Assembly (NCBI RefSeq): GCF_016462705.1
Contig: NZ_JAEMSS010000025.1
Coordinates: 1 to 33,959, forward strand
DNA length: 33,959 nucleotides
Direction of reading: 5' to 3'
DNA from: Nocardioides sp.
GTDB taxonomy: Bacteria; Actinomycetota; Actinomycetes; Propionibacteriales; Nocardioidaceae
Positions 1 to 7,642 of the stretch are shown here, piece after piece. The position numbers and the translations under genes were made by a program. Every line of letters begins with the position of its first letter. Within the stretch, counting starts at the first letter, position 1. Under the pieces are notes generated by a model. It saw nothing but the letters and a program-made list of their open reading frames with translations. It made no database searches and had not been told where the DNA came from.

Positions 1-38
1 GCCCCGCCCCGGTCGCCGCCAGGGGTGACGCTCGGCTC

Positions 39-629
39 ATGTCCGCTCGTGCCCGCGCCCTGGTCGTCGCCGTCGCACTCTGCGTCGCCCTCCCCCTCGT
101 CACCGCCGGACCGGCCGCCTCGGAGACCGACCCGGTCGGGGTCTGGCCGCTGCGGCCCGAGCCCCAGGTGGTGGAGGACTTCGACCCGCCCGCGCTGCCC
201 TACGGCGCAGGGCACCGCGGAGTCGACCTGCTCGGGCAGCCTGGGCAGCCGGTGCACGCCGCCCTCGCCGGCACGGTGACCTACGCCGGGCTGGTCGCCG
301 GACGTGGGGTCGTGGTCGTCTCGCACGGCGCGACCCGCACCACGTACGAGCCGGTGGCCGCCGCGGTGACCGTCGGGCAGCCGCTCGGACGCGGGGCGGC
401 GCTGGGCTCCTTGGAGCTCGCCGGCTCGCACTGCTTCCCTCGGGCCTGCCTGCACTGGGGCTGGATCGCCGGGGACACCTACCTCGACCCGCTCCGGCTC
501 GTCGGTCTCGGCCCGGTCCGGCTCCTGCCCTTGTGGCGCGACGAACCGGCGGTGACGAGCCCTGTCGGACTGTGGCTCAGGCTCTGGGGTGCGCCTGCCG
601 GTACGCCGTTCGCAGCCGGTCCGTGGTGA
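39..629 (+). CDS. Secreted M23-family (LytM-like) peptidase domain protein
   Basis: A 196-residue exported protein. Residues 1-28 form a signal peptide (Arg-rich start, hydrophobic Val/Ala/Leu core, AxA-type end near AGPAAS). The rest is a single compact M23/LytM beta-sheet domain: GHRGVDL supplies metal ligands H59 and D63, H96 lies in VVVSHG, and H139 lies in CLHWG. M23 enzymes cut peptidoglycan cross-bridges or act as activators of other hydrolases. The usual HxH motif is CxH here (C137), so the position of the catalytic histidine is replaced while the zinc ligands remain. The stop overlaps the convergent xerC end by 53 bp. In related genomes an M23 gene lies next to rpsB, which would be just left of this window. 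The ATG start is followed at once by the signal peptide; the upstream AGGGG is a weak ribosome site. Confidence 0.85.
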   Translation: MSARARALVVAVALCVALPLVTAGPAASETDPVGVWPLRPEPQVVEDFDPPALPYGAGHRGVDLLGQPGQPVHAALAGTVTYAGLVAGRGVVVVSHGATRTTYEPVAAAVTVGQPLGRGAALGSLELAGSHCFPRACLHWGWIAGDTYLDPLRLVGLGPVRLLPLWRDEPAVTSPVGLWLRLWGAPAGTPFAAGPW

Positions 630-1527
630 CGTGGGTGTAGAGCTGGGTCGTGGCCAGTGAGGCGTGCCCGAGCAGCTCCTGCACCGACCGCAGGTCGGCC
701 CCACCTTCGAGCAGGTGGGTGGCCGCGGTGTGCCGCAGCCCGTGGGGCCCGATGTCCGGTGCACCGGGGACGTCAGCCATCCGCCGGTGCACCATGGTCC
801 GCACCGCGCGCTGGTCGATGCGGCCGCCCCGCGCCCCCAGGAACAGCGCCGGGCCGGAGCCCTGCGACCGCAGGGCCGGCCGGCCGGCGGTCAGCCACGC
901 GTCCAGCGCGCGCCGGGCCGGCCTGCCGAAGGGCACCGAGCGTTCCTTGCGGCCCTTGCCCAGCACCCGGACCAGGTCGCGGTCCCGGTCGACGTCGTCG
1001 AGGTCGAGACCGACCAGCTCGCCGACCCGGATGCCGGTGGCGTACATGAGCTCGAGCATGGCCACGTCGCGCAGACCGGTCGGGCTGCCGTCGTCGGCCC
1101 GCACCGCGGCGGCGCGGACGAGCTCGGCCGCCTCGTCGGCGCGCAGGACCGCCGGCAGGGTCCGGCGGGAGCGAGGCGACCCGAGGCTGGAGCCGACGTC
1201 GGCCGGGATGCGCCCGGTGCGGGCGAGCCAGGCGGTGAAGACCCGGGCGGCGGTGGCGCGGCGCGCCAGGGTGGTGCGGGAGAGCCCGCTGCTCTGCTGA
1301 CGGGCCAGCCAGCTGCGCAGCGAGCGCAGGTCGAGCTCGCTGACGTCGGTGAGGCCGAGCCGTCCCAGGTGGTCGAGCAGGCCCGTGATGTCGCCGAGGT
1401 AGGCGCGGACGGTGTGCGGCGTGAGGTCCCGCTCGGACGCCAGGTGCCGCTCGTAGTCGGCGAGCAGCCGAGCCATCGCTTCGGGCAGGCCGTCCTGGTC
1501 CTCCAGGTCGGCTGCGCGGCTGGTCAC
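577..1527 (-). CDS. xerC: Tyrosine recombinase XerC
   Basis: A 316-residue tyrosine recombinase, the normal XerC/XerD length; it would act at dif to resolve chromosome dimers. Residues 15-105 are the SAM-like core-binding domain ([20 protein letters not shown]), and 125-310 the catalytic domain. The catalytic set is complete: R167 in TGIRVGEL, K191 in LGKGRKER, H262 and R265 in [11 protein letters not shown]288 in LGHAS and nucleophile Y297 in TTQLYTHV. Context supports XerC over an integrase: it sits beside dprA as in other actinobacteria, and no att-like repeats or phage genes are nearby. GTG start; a TAGCCT hexamer ends 6 nt before it, so the transcript may be leaderless. The 3' end runs into the convergent M23 gene. 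Confidence 0.93.
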   Translation of the reverse strand: MTSRAADLEDQDGLPEAMARLLADYERHLASERDLTPHTVRAYLGDITGLLDHLGRLGLTDVSELDLRSLRSWLARQQSSGLSRTTLARRATAARVFTAWLARTGRIPADVGSSLGSPRSRRTLPAVLRADEAAELVRAAAVRADDGSPTGLRDVAMLELMYATGIRVGELVGLDLDDVDRDRDLVRVLGKGRKERSVPFGRPARRALDAWLTAGRPALRSQGSGPALFLGARGGRIDQRAVRTMVHRRMADVPGAPDIGPHGLRHTAATHLLEGGADLRSVQELLGHASLATTQLYTHVTTDRLRTAYRQAHPRA

Positions 1528-1533
1528 CCCGTC

Positions 1534-1539
1534 AGGCTA
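1534..1539 (-). promoter_or_regulatory. -10 element of xerC (leaderless type)
   Basis: On the minus strand TAGCCT (TANNNT) is followed by 6 nt and then the GTG of xerC. This is the spacing at which transcription would begin at the start codon. No Shine-Dalgarno sequence is visible. Confidence 0.5.
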
Positions 1540-1570
1540 GATGACTGATTCCCAGGGATCGTGCAAGCGA

Positions 1571-1603
1571 GCGGCGCTCAGCGCCGCGCCGGCAAGGCGC
1601 CGG
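1571..1603. terminator. Two adjacent GC-rich hairpins between xerC and dprA
   Basis: The 178-bp gap 1528-1705 has no credible gene. It holds an inverted repeat at 1571-1587 (GCGGCGCT, 1 nt, AGCGCCGC) followed by a second at 1589-1603 (CCGGC, 5 nt, GCCGG). There is no T-tract on either strand. They could end the dprA transcript, which enters from the right, before xerC. The rest of the gap, about 1605-1705, shows nothing recognisable. Confidence 0.4.
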
Positions 1604-1705
1604 AGCGACGTCGTACTCGGTCGTCCGACGAGCGACGGCAACGCGGCCGGCATGGATCGTGGATGCTGGGCGTCGCGGAGCGTGCGAGCCCTGGGCATCA
1701 GTGAT

Positions 1706-2860
1706 CTAGGCGTCGGGGAGCTCCTCCCCCGGGCGCCGCGCCAGCCGCCACCCGCGGCCGTCCGGCACCACCAGGTCGCTGGCCACCAGGTCGTCCAGCG
1801 CGGCCGACACCTCGCCCGCACCCAGCCCCGCCACCCGTGCGATCGAGTCGGCGGCGGCCGGTCGCAGGGCGGGGACCGCCTCGAGCACGCGCTGGTGGCG
1901 GGGGCTCAGCCGGTCCCCCGCCCGCTCGGGACCCCGCCGGTCGGTGGCGTGGTGCTCGCCCACGGCGGCCACCGCGTCGAGCACGTCCTCGGCCGAGGTG
2001 GCCACGGTCGCGCGCCCACTGCGCAGCAGCGCGTGGACGCCTTCGGACGAGGCGCTCGTCACCGGCCCCGGGACGCCCAGCAGCGGGCGGTTGAGCCGGG
2101 CCGCCCAGCCGGCGCTGTTGAGGGCGCCGCTCCGGGCGGCCGCCTCCACCACCACGGTGCCCGCGGCCAAGGCCGCGATGATCCGGTTGCGGGTCAGGAA
2201 GCGGTGCTTGAACGGCGCGCCACCCGGGACTGTCTCGGAGACGAGCACGTGCTCGGCCGCGAGGTGCTCCAGCAGCTGCTCGTGTGCCCGCGGGTAGACC
2301 TTGTCGGCCCCGCAGGCGAGCACCGCAGCGGTGTGACCACCTCCGGCGAGGGCGCCCCGGTGGGCCGACACGTCGATGCCGACCGCGCCGCCGGAGACGA
2401 CGGCCCAGCCGGCCGCGGCACAGCCCGCGGCGAACTCGGCCGCCACGTCGCACCCGTAGGTCGTCGCCGACCGCGACCCGACGACCGCCACGGAACGGGC
2501 GAGCTCGTCGAGACGCCGCGGGCCGCGGGCCCACAGGCCGAGCGGGGCCCCGCCCCCCTCGGTGCCGGGCTCGGCGAAGGCGAGGTCCTCCACCTGCGAG
2601 GGCCACTCGTCGTCGCCAGGGACCACGAACCGCAGGCCCATGCGTCGGGCCCGGTCGAGGTCGCGCTCCGGGTGCACGTCCGCCAGCAGGGCGGCGACCT
2701 CGGCGGCGGTGCCGGTGTGGTGGCGCCCTGAGCGCAGGTGCTCGTGGAGGTCGACGGCACCGATCTCCGCCACGCTGCGCGCCAGCCACAGGTCGCCTGG
2801 CTCGCGGGTGCGGGCCAGGGCGGCGCGCGCCGCTCGCTCCCGCTCGAGGTCCGCGGTCAT
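1706..2860 (-). CDS. dprA: DNA-processing protein DprA (Smf)
   Basis: 384 residues, the usual DprA length. DprA binds single-stranded DNA taken up by the cell and loads RecA. The Rossmann-like DNA_processg_A domain spans roughly residues 80-300, with VAVVGSR, SGGAVGIDVSAHRGAL and RNRIIAAL as the family signatures. An N-terminal SAM-like segment precedes it, and the C-terminal 70 residues (QRVLEAVPAL onward) look like the DprA winged helix. The start overlaps the comM stop by 4 bp (ATGA), so the two are translationally coupled. In many actinobacteria dprA, comM and yraN are conserved without a full competence system, so a role in recombination or repair is as likely as natural transformation. 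Confidence 0.93.
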   Translation of the reverse strand: MTADLERERAARAALARTREPGDLWLARSVAEIGAVDLHEHLRSGRHHTGTAAEVAALLADVHPERDLDRARRMGLRFVVPGDDEWPSQVEDLAFAEPGTEGGGAPLGLWARGPRRLDELARSVAVVGSRSATTYGCDVAAEFAAGCAAAGWAVVSGGAVGIDVSAHRGALAGGGHTAAVLACGADKVYPRAHEQLLEHLAAEHVLVSETVPGGAPFKHRFLTRNRIIAALAAGTVVVEAAARSGALNSAGWAARLNRPLLGVPGPVTSASSEGVHALLRSGRATVATSAEDVLDAVAAVGEHHATDRRGPERAGDRLSPRHQRVLEAVPALRPAAADSIARVAGLGAGEVSAALDDLVASDLVVPDGRGWRLARRPGEELPDA

Positions 2861-4443
2861 CCGGCCCGCCTCGCCACCGTCGCGGCCATCAGCGGGTCAC
2901 CGGCACGCAGCCGGATCGCGACGTCGACCTCGTGCAGTCCCGGCCGCTCGACGCCGGCCAGGTCCGCGAGGGTCCAGGCGAGGCGATGGACCCGGACCGC
3001 CCCGCGCTGGGTCAGCCGGCCCCCGAACATCTGCTGGTCGAGCACGACCTGGGCCTGCTTCACCAACGGCCAGCGGTCGCGCAGGGCCGGCCCGGGAGCC
3101 TGGCCGTTGAGGCGCCAGCCCTCGCCGGCGTAGCGGTCCTCCTGTCGCAGCCGGGCGGCCTGGACGCGGTCCCGGACGGCCGCGGTCGACTCGGGCCGGA
3201 CCAGCTCGTCGGTCGTGCTCGCACTGAGAGGCAGGAGGTGACGGGTGATGTCGATCCGGTCGGTGATGGGTCCGCGAACCCGGGACTGGTAGCTGCGGCG
3301 CTGCGTCTCGCCGCAGGTGCAACGCGACGTCGCGGCGCTGACGGCGTAGTTGCCGCAAGGGCACGGGTTGGCGGCGAGCACGACCAGGCTGCGCGCCGGC
3401 AGCGTGACCGACTCCTCGGCCCGGGCGATGGTGATGTCACCGCTCTCGAGCGGTTCGCGGAGCGCGTCGATGACATCGGTGCGGAACAGCGGGAACTCGT
3501 CCATGAACAGCACGCCGCAGTGCGCCCGGCTGATCTCCCCCGGCCGCACCTGGCCGCTGCCGCCGCCGACCAGTGCCGCCTTGCTCGCGTCGTGGTGCGG
3601 GGCCGCGTAGGGCGGACGGGTGATCAGCTCGTCGCCCGGCTCCAGCGCGCCGGCGAGCGAGTGCAGCGCGGTGAGCTCGACCGCCTCCTCGCGGGTGAGA
3701 TCCGGCAGCAGGCCGGGGATCCGCTCGGCGAGGGTGGTCTTGCCCGAGCCCTTCGGCCCCGACAGGAGCAGGTGGTGGCCGCCCGCCGCCGCCACCTCGG
3801 CCGCGAACCGCGCGTCGAGCATCCCCCGGACGTCGGCCAGGTCGACTTCGTCGAGCCGGTCCCGCCCGCGCCAGGACAGGAGCCGGCTGCCCGACATCGG
3901 GGCGACCGGAGGTGCCTCGGGGACGTCGTCACCGCACAGCTCGGCCACGACCTGGCGCAGCGAGCGCATCCCGACGACCTCCATCCCGCCCGCGAGGACC
4001 GCCTCGTTGACCTGGGGTTCGGGCACGAACACGCGGACGATGCCGCGCTCCCGCGCCGCGAGGACCATCGGCAGGACGCCGCGCACCGACCGCAGACGCC
4101 CGGCCAGGGTCAGCTCGCCGACGAAGGCGGTGTCCTCGAGCGACTCGTGCGGCACGACGTCGAGGGCCCCGAGGACGGCGACGGCGATGGCCAGGTCGAA
4201 GTGGGTGCCGCGCTTGGGCAGGTCGGCGGGCGACAGCAGGATCGTGGTGCGCCGGGTGTTGGGCCAGTCGAAGCCGCTGTTGATCAGCGCCATCCGGCAT
4301 CGGTCGCGGGACTCGCTGAGCGCGGCGTCGGGGCGGCCGACCAGCACGGTCGCGACCTGGCCGGCGGACACGTCCGCCTGCACGTCGATGAGGTGCCCGG
4401 TGGCCCCGTCGAGGGCGATGCAGTGCGTGGTGGCGAAGGGCAT
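2857..4443 (-). CDS. comM: YifB/ComM family Mg-chelatase-like AAA+ ATPase
   Basis: 528 residues from the ATG at 4443, which overlaps the yraN stop by one base (TGATG); a longer reading to 4551 would run through yraN and is not used. Residues 1-165 are the Lon-protease-like S5 fold (ChlI N-terminal), about 200-420 the AAA+ core with Walker A GPKGSGKTT (229-237) and Walker B GVLFMDEF (310-317), and the end is the Mg-chelatase C domain. Cys pairs at 361/363 and 375/377 (CPCG, CTCG) form the usual ComM metal-binding loop. ComM is a hexameric helicase that promotes branch migration during integration of incoming DNA. It is coupled to yraN upstream and dprA downstream. Confidence 0.93.
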   Translation of the reverse strand: MPFATTHCIALDGATGHLIDVQADVSAGQVATVLVGRPDAALSESRDRCRMALINSGFDWPNTRRTTILLSPADLPKRGTHFDLAIAVAVLGALDVVPHESLEDTAFVGELTLAGRLRSVRGVLPMVLAARERGIVRVFVPEPQVNEAVLAGGMEVVGMRSLRQVVAELCGDDVPEAPPVAPMSGSRLLSWRGRDRLDEVDLADVRGMLDARFAAEVAAAGGHHLLLSGPKGSGKTTLAERIPGLLPDLTREEAVELTALHSLAGALEPGDELITRPPYAAPHHDASKAALVGGGSGQVRPGEISRAHCGVLFMDEFPLFRTDVIDALREPLESGDITIARAEESVTLPARSLVVLAANPCPCGNYAVSAATSRCTCGETQRRSYQSRVRGPITDRIDITRHLLPLSASTTDELVRPESTAAVRDRVQAARLRQEDRYAGEGWRLNGQAPGPALRDRWPLVKQAQVVLDQQMFGGRLTQRGAVRVHRLAWTLADLAGVERPGLHEVDVAIRLRAGDPLMAATVARRAG

Positions 4444-4808
4444 CAGGCCAGCCCCCGCACGTGGTCGACCTGTGCCGGCCCGCGCCGGTTGCGGACGATC
4501 CCGACGAGGTCGACCCGGGTCTCCGTCGGACGGACGCCGCGTTCCTCGCACCAGTGCCAGAGCAGGTCGTGCAGCCGCTGGAGCTTGCGGGTGTCGACCG
4601 CCTCGTGCGGGGAGCCGCCCACGGGCGTGGCGCGGGTCTTGACCTCGCAGGCGACCAGGACCTCGCCGTCGCGCAGGACCAGGTCGAGCTCACCGCGGTC
4701 GCACCGCCAGTTGCGCTCGAGGACCACCATCCCCTGCTCCGCCAGGTGCGCTGCCGCCACCCGTTCGCCGTAGGCCCCCAGGGCCACCCGTTGTGCCGCC
4801 GTCGTCAT
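4443..4808 (-). CDS. yraN: YraN family (UPF0102) putative endonuclease
   Basis: 121 residues. The family pattern is clear: GAYGERVAAAHLAEQG, then RNWRC, then GELDLVLRDG and CEVKTR, which is the PD-(D/E)XK-type arrangement of the Holliday-junction-resolvase-like fold. The exact function of YraN is unsettled, and nuclease activity is inferred from the fold. The ATG at 4808 is chosen over an in-frame start at 4832 because AGGAGG lies 6 nt upstream of it. It is the first gene of the yraN-comM-dprA unit; the comM ATG overlaps its TGA. Confidence 0.9.
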   Translation of the reverse strand: MTTAAQRVALGAYGERVAAAHLAEQGMVVLERNWRCDRGELDLVLRDGEVLVACEVKTRATPVGGSPHEAVDTRKLQRLHDLLWHWCEERGVRPTETRVDLVGIVRNRRGPAQVDHVRGLA

Positions 4809-4814
4809 GTCCGA

Positions 4815-4820
4815 CCTCCT
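4815..4820 (-). promoter_or_regulatory. Shine-Dalgarno site deciding the yraN start
   Basis: A consensus AGGAGG on the minus strand, 6 nt before the ATG at 4808. It supports the shorter yraN reading. Confidence 0.7.
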
Positions 4821-4872
4821 GGGAAGGAGCATCGGCGCGCAAGCCGACCTGACGGGTCCGGGCTGCTCGCGC

Positions 4873-4908
4873 CTGTGGACGAATGACTCGCGGACGGGGC
4901 TGTGGACG
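4873..4908. repeat. Direct repeat CTGTGGACG, DnaA-box-like on the minus strand
   Basis: CTGTGGACG occurs at 4873-4881 and again at 4900-4908, in the 130-bp gap between the TadG-like gene and yraN. Read on the minus strand both contain CGTCCACA, close to the actinobacterial DnaA box TTGTCCACA (8 of 9 and 7 of 9 matches by eye). They lie in the region that should hold the yraN promoter. A regulatory role is only a guess. Confidence 0.3.
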
Positions 4909-4938
4909 CGGTGGGGCCCGTTCAGCCGGGCGTCGGGC

Positions 4939-6810
4939 TCACTTGATGAGCCGGACCGGGTCGCCGATGATCGTGGCGTCCCAGGTGGTCACGTCGTTCA
5001 CCGTGCCGGTGCCGAACCCGACCTGGACCCGGTACCAGCAGCCGCCGAAGGAGCTGTAGTTGCAGGTGTAGTCGGTCGGGATCGGGATGGTGATCGTCTC
5101 GGTCTTGCCGTTGTTCCTCGAGTAGTCCCCGGACTTGAGGAACGGAGCGGTGCAGTTGCTCAGCGTGGATCCGGTGCCGGCCGATCCCCCCACCGCCCGG
5201 CAGCCGCCGGGGAACGGGGTGGTGGTGATGCTCCCGGTGGCGTCCGTGGGCGGCAGGACCCTGACCGACCCGGACGTCGTCGCGGCGTCGCCGGCGTCGA
5301 AGTAGCTGAACGCGATGGTCTGTCCTGCCGCGCCGGGCAGGACCCGGATCAGGTTGAAGATCGGGGCCGCGGCGTCGGCGTTGACGAAGATGGGCATGTG
5401 GTCGTAGCCCGACACGGCCACCTCCTTCTCGAAGCCGGCGGGCGTGACGGCCCGGATGGCGAAGCCGTTGGAGCCCTCGCCTGACGTCGTGTTCCCGGTC
5501 GCCGCCGCGGCGGCGGCATTGCCGGACCGCTCGTAGCTGTCCCCGGCGCCGCCCAGGCTGACGTTGGTCCGGACCTGCAGGTAGTAGTCACCGGCGCGGG
5601 TCGGCGTGAAGGAGCACATCGGCACCCAGTTGTGGAAGTACTTGACCAAGCTGGCGTCGTAGCCACTGGCGCCGGACTTGAAGACGTTCGCCGAGACCCC
5701 GCCGTTGAAGTTCATGCTTCCGTACTGCCTGATGCACGGCGTGCCGGACGTGTCGTTCTGCACCGGAGCCAGCTCCGGGTCGAGGGAGTCGACCTGCTGG
5801 CGCAGCACGAAGCTGGTCGTCAGGGCGTGCTTCGTGGTCGCTCCGGACCCCGAGCCGGCGTGGGAGTCACCCGGACAGAAGGAGGCGAAGTTCGGGCCGT
5901 CGTCGGTGTAGCGGCTGCGGGCGTCGTTGTTCTTGGTGTACGGGTTGGTGTTGTTGGTGTCGTTGGCGAACGAGCCGACGTCGGGCAGGTTCTCGCAGCG
6001 CTGGCCGACCGTCACGAACATCGGGTCGTAGAGCTGGAGCTGGATCGTCCGTCCCACGGCGCCCGGCTGGACCTTCACCGTGAAGACGTAGCCGAACGGG
6101 TCGTACTCGTCGTTGGTGCCCCAGCCGCCGCCGCTGCACCCGTCCACGCCGCCGGCCTGGACACCTTGGCCGTTGGCCTCGCACCCACGGGTCTGGTAGC
6201 GGTCACCCTGGAGCTTGCCGGTCTCCGGACCCTCCACGGTCGCCCAGAACTGCGGGACGCGGAGGCAGTTCGCGAACGGGCTCGTGCCCTGCGCCGTGCC
6301 TGCGGGTGTCGGCGAGGACGTGTTGGTCCCGGGATTGGGCTCGTTGCCGAAGGTGTTGCACGGGCTGCCCATGGGAGCCGGCCCCTTGTAGTCGGCCGTG
6401 GCCGACATCGCGATGCTGATGTCGTCCACGCCGATCAGCCGCCCAAACTCGTTGTCGATCCGCGAGGTGATCGTGACCTTGAGCTGGCTGGCCAGGTCGC
6501 CCATCTGCACGTCGACCACCACGTCCGGGGACGCATCGTCGTAGCCGTTGCGCTTGGCGACCTCCTTGGCGCGGAGGCGGGCGTTCGCGATGTCGTACGG
6601 CATGTAGGGGACGCCGGCCAGCGCGGCCGCGTCCGCGGCCTTCTGGACCCGCGCCCGCTCGTCGTACCACCGCGAGGTGTCGACGCTGATGGCCGCCATC
6701 GCGAAGAGGAACCCGCTCGCCACCAGCACCGCGGTGAAGACCGCGACGTAGCCGCCCTCCTTCGTCCGGGGGTCCGTCAGTCTCGCGATCCGCCTCCGGA
6801 GCCAGGTCAT
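4939..6810 (-). CDS. TadG-like envelope protein with large extracellular region
   Basis: 623 residues. The N-terminus has the TadE/G-like helper motif: a basic stretch, then GGYVAVFTAVLVASGFLFAM as a transmembrane helix (about 20-42), then ISVDTSRWYDERARVQKAADAAALAG, the pattern of Flp-pilus TadG-type proteins (DUF2134/PF13400-like). The remaining 550 residues are exported, rich in Asn, Thr, Ser and Gly, with paired Cys residues and beta-rich segments (for example residues near CNYSSFGGCWYRVQVGFG). I do not recognise a catalytic domain or a clear von Willebrand A fold. The start overlaps the TadE-like gene upstream by 4 bp (ATGA), so the two are coupled and probably form one product system. 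No Tad ATPase or platform gene is in the window. Confidence 0.75.
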   Translation of the reverse strand: MTWLRRRIARLTDPRTKEGGYVAVFTAVLVASGFLFAMAAISVDTSRWYDERARVQKAADAAALAGVPYMPYDIANARLRAKEVAKRNGYDDASPDVVVDVQMGDLASQLKVTITSRIDNEFGRLIGVDDISIAMSATADYKGPAPMGSPCNTFGNEPNPGTNTSSPTPAGTAQGTSPFANCLRVPQFWATVEGPETGKLQGDRYQTRGCEANGQGVQAGGVDGCSGGGWGTNDEYDPFGYVFTVKVQPGAVGRTIQLQLYDPMFVTVGQRCENLPDVGSFANDTNNTNPYTKNNDARSRYTDDGPNFASFCPGDSHAGSGSGATTKHALTTSFVLRQQVDSLDPELAPVQNDTSGTPCIRQYGSMNFNGGVSANVFKSGASGYDASLVKYFHNWVPMCSFTPTRAGDYYLQVRTNVSLGGAGDSYERSGNAAAAAATGNTTSGEGSNGFAIRAVTPAGFEKEVAVSGYDHMPIFVNADAAAPIFNLIRVLPGAAGQTIAFSYFDAGDAATTSGSVRVLPPTDATGSITTTPFPGGCRAVGGSAGTGSTLSNCTAPFLKSGDYSRNNGKTETITIPIPTDYTCNYSSFGGCWYRVQVGFGTGTVNDVTTWDATIIGDPVRLIK

Positions 6811-7487
6811 GGGTGCGAGACCCCGTCGCCCGAACAGGACTGGGTGGCCAACGGCTCGAAGTTCATGACGGCGTGGTCCTCGAGCGTGAGCGAGTCACCG
6901 AACAGGCCGGTGAAGGTCTTGTGCCGGGCCACCAGCTGGACCCCGACCCGGTCGAGCGGGTTGGCGGTGGTCCCGGGGAAGCACGCGCTGATCCTCCGGC
7001 TGTCCCACGATCCCTCCGCGTAGCGGAACTTGTTCGCCGAGGCCCGCCAGACGAACCGCACGCAGTTGGAGTAGCCCGAGCAGGAGGTCGGCATCGTGGT
7101 GGAGCCGTTGGATCCGGGGTAGCCGAGGTCGTTGGCCTTGTAGACGAGGATGTACTGGATCTGGTCGACCGGCATCGCCGACCCGCTGCGCTGGATCGCG
7201 TCGGCGGCCATCTGCGCCAGGGCCGGTGCGCTGGTGGGAGTGCACGGGGGCTCTTCAGGACCGGAGACGCAGGTGCCCGGCCCGGCACCGGCTCCGGTCG
7301 AGGCGATGCGGGCACCGATGCGGGTGTTGGAGACGACCACGTTGTGGTCCCGCATCAGGAAGCCCAGCTCGATGATGCCCAGGACGACGATGAGCAGGAT
7401 CGGCGTGATCAGCGCGGCCTCGAGCGCCACCGCGCCACGCTCGCCGCGGCGAGCGCGCCGGCGCGCGACGAACCTCGACAAGCTCAC
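6807..7487 (-). CDS. TadE family pseudopilin-like protein (second unit)
   Basis: 226 residues. ERGAVALEAALITPILLIVV is the TadE signature: RGxxxxE before a single transmembrane helix (about residues 18-45), followed by a mature region of about 180 residues with four or more Cys. TadE-like proteins are minor pseudopilins processed and assembled by the Flp/Tad system. GTG start with AGGAGG 7 nt upstream (7494-7499). It is the first gene of a two-gene unit with the TadG-like gene, overlapping it by 4 bp. The mature region is longer than in most TadE proteins. Membership of the family is clear from the helix; the partner and function are inferred. Confidence 0.78.
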   Translation of the reverse strand: MSLSRFVARRRARRGERGAVALEAALITPILLIVVLGIIELGFLMRDHNVVVSNTRIGARIASTGAGAGPGTCVSGPEEPPCTPTSAPALAQMAADAIQRSGSAMPVDQIQYILVYKANDLGYPGSNGSTTMPTSCSGYSNCVRFVWRASANKFRYAEGSWDSRRISACFPGTTANPLDRVGVQLVARHKTFTGLFGDSLTLEDHAVMNFEPLATQSCSGDGVSHP

Positions 7488-7583
7488 CGCCGCCCCTCCT
7501 GCCGCCGTCTCCCACGAGATGTACAGGTCAGGCTGGCACGCGGCAGCGCTCGACCGAGGACGAACGGTGAGGTAACTGGGGTA

Positions 7584-7617
7584 GGACTAGGCAGAAGTGC
7601 CCAAAAGGACTAGTCCC
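7584..7617. promoter_or_regulatory. Paired AGGACTAG boxes before the second Tad-like unit
   Basis: AGGACTAG occurs at 7584-7591 and 7607-7614, 23 bp apart (about two helical turns). The second copy is part of a 10-bp perfect palindrome GGACTAGTCC (7608-7617). They lie in the 155-bp gap between the two Tad-like units, about 100 nt upstream of the GTG at 7487. The spacing suggests a dimeric activator or repressor; the protein is unknown. I do not see a convincing -10 box between them and the gene. Confidence 0.4.
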
Positions 7618-7642
7618 GCGTCTTCGGGGCCATGGGACGGGG

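Noticed and set aside
577..1527. Integrase of a mobile element
   Set aside because: The recombinase has XerC length and motifs, sits in its conserved neighbourhood, and has no att repeats or phage genes around it.
1537..1821. 94-codon frame between xerC and dprA
   Set aside because: It overlaps the end of dprA in another frame, has no ribosome site or family motif, and covers the hairpin region.
2284..4773. 829-codon open frame on the plus strand opposite dprA, comM and yraN
   Set aside because: It is an antisense shadow caused by high GC: Arg- and Pro-rich with no domain, while the minus strand carries three clear families.
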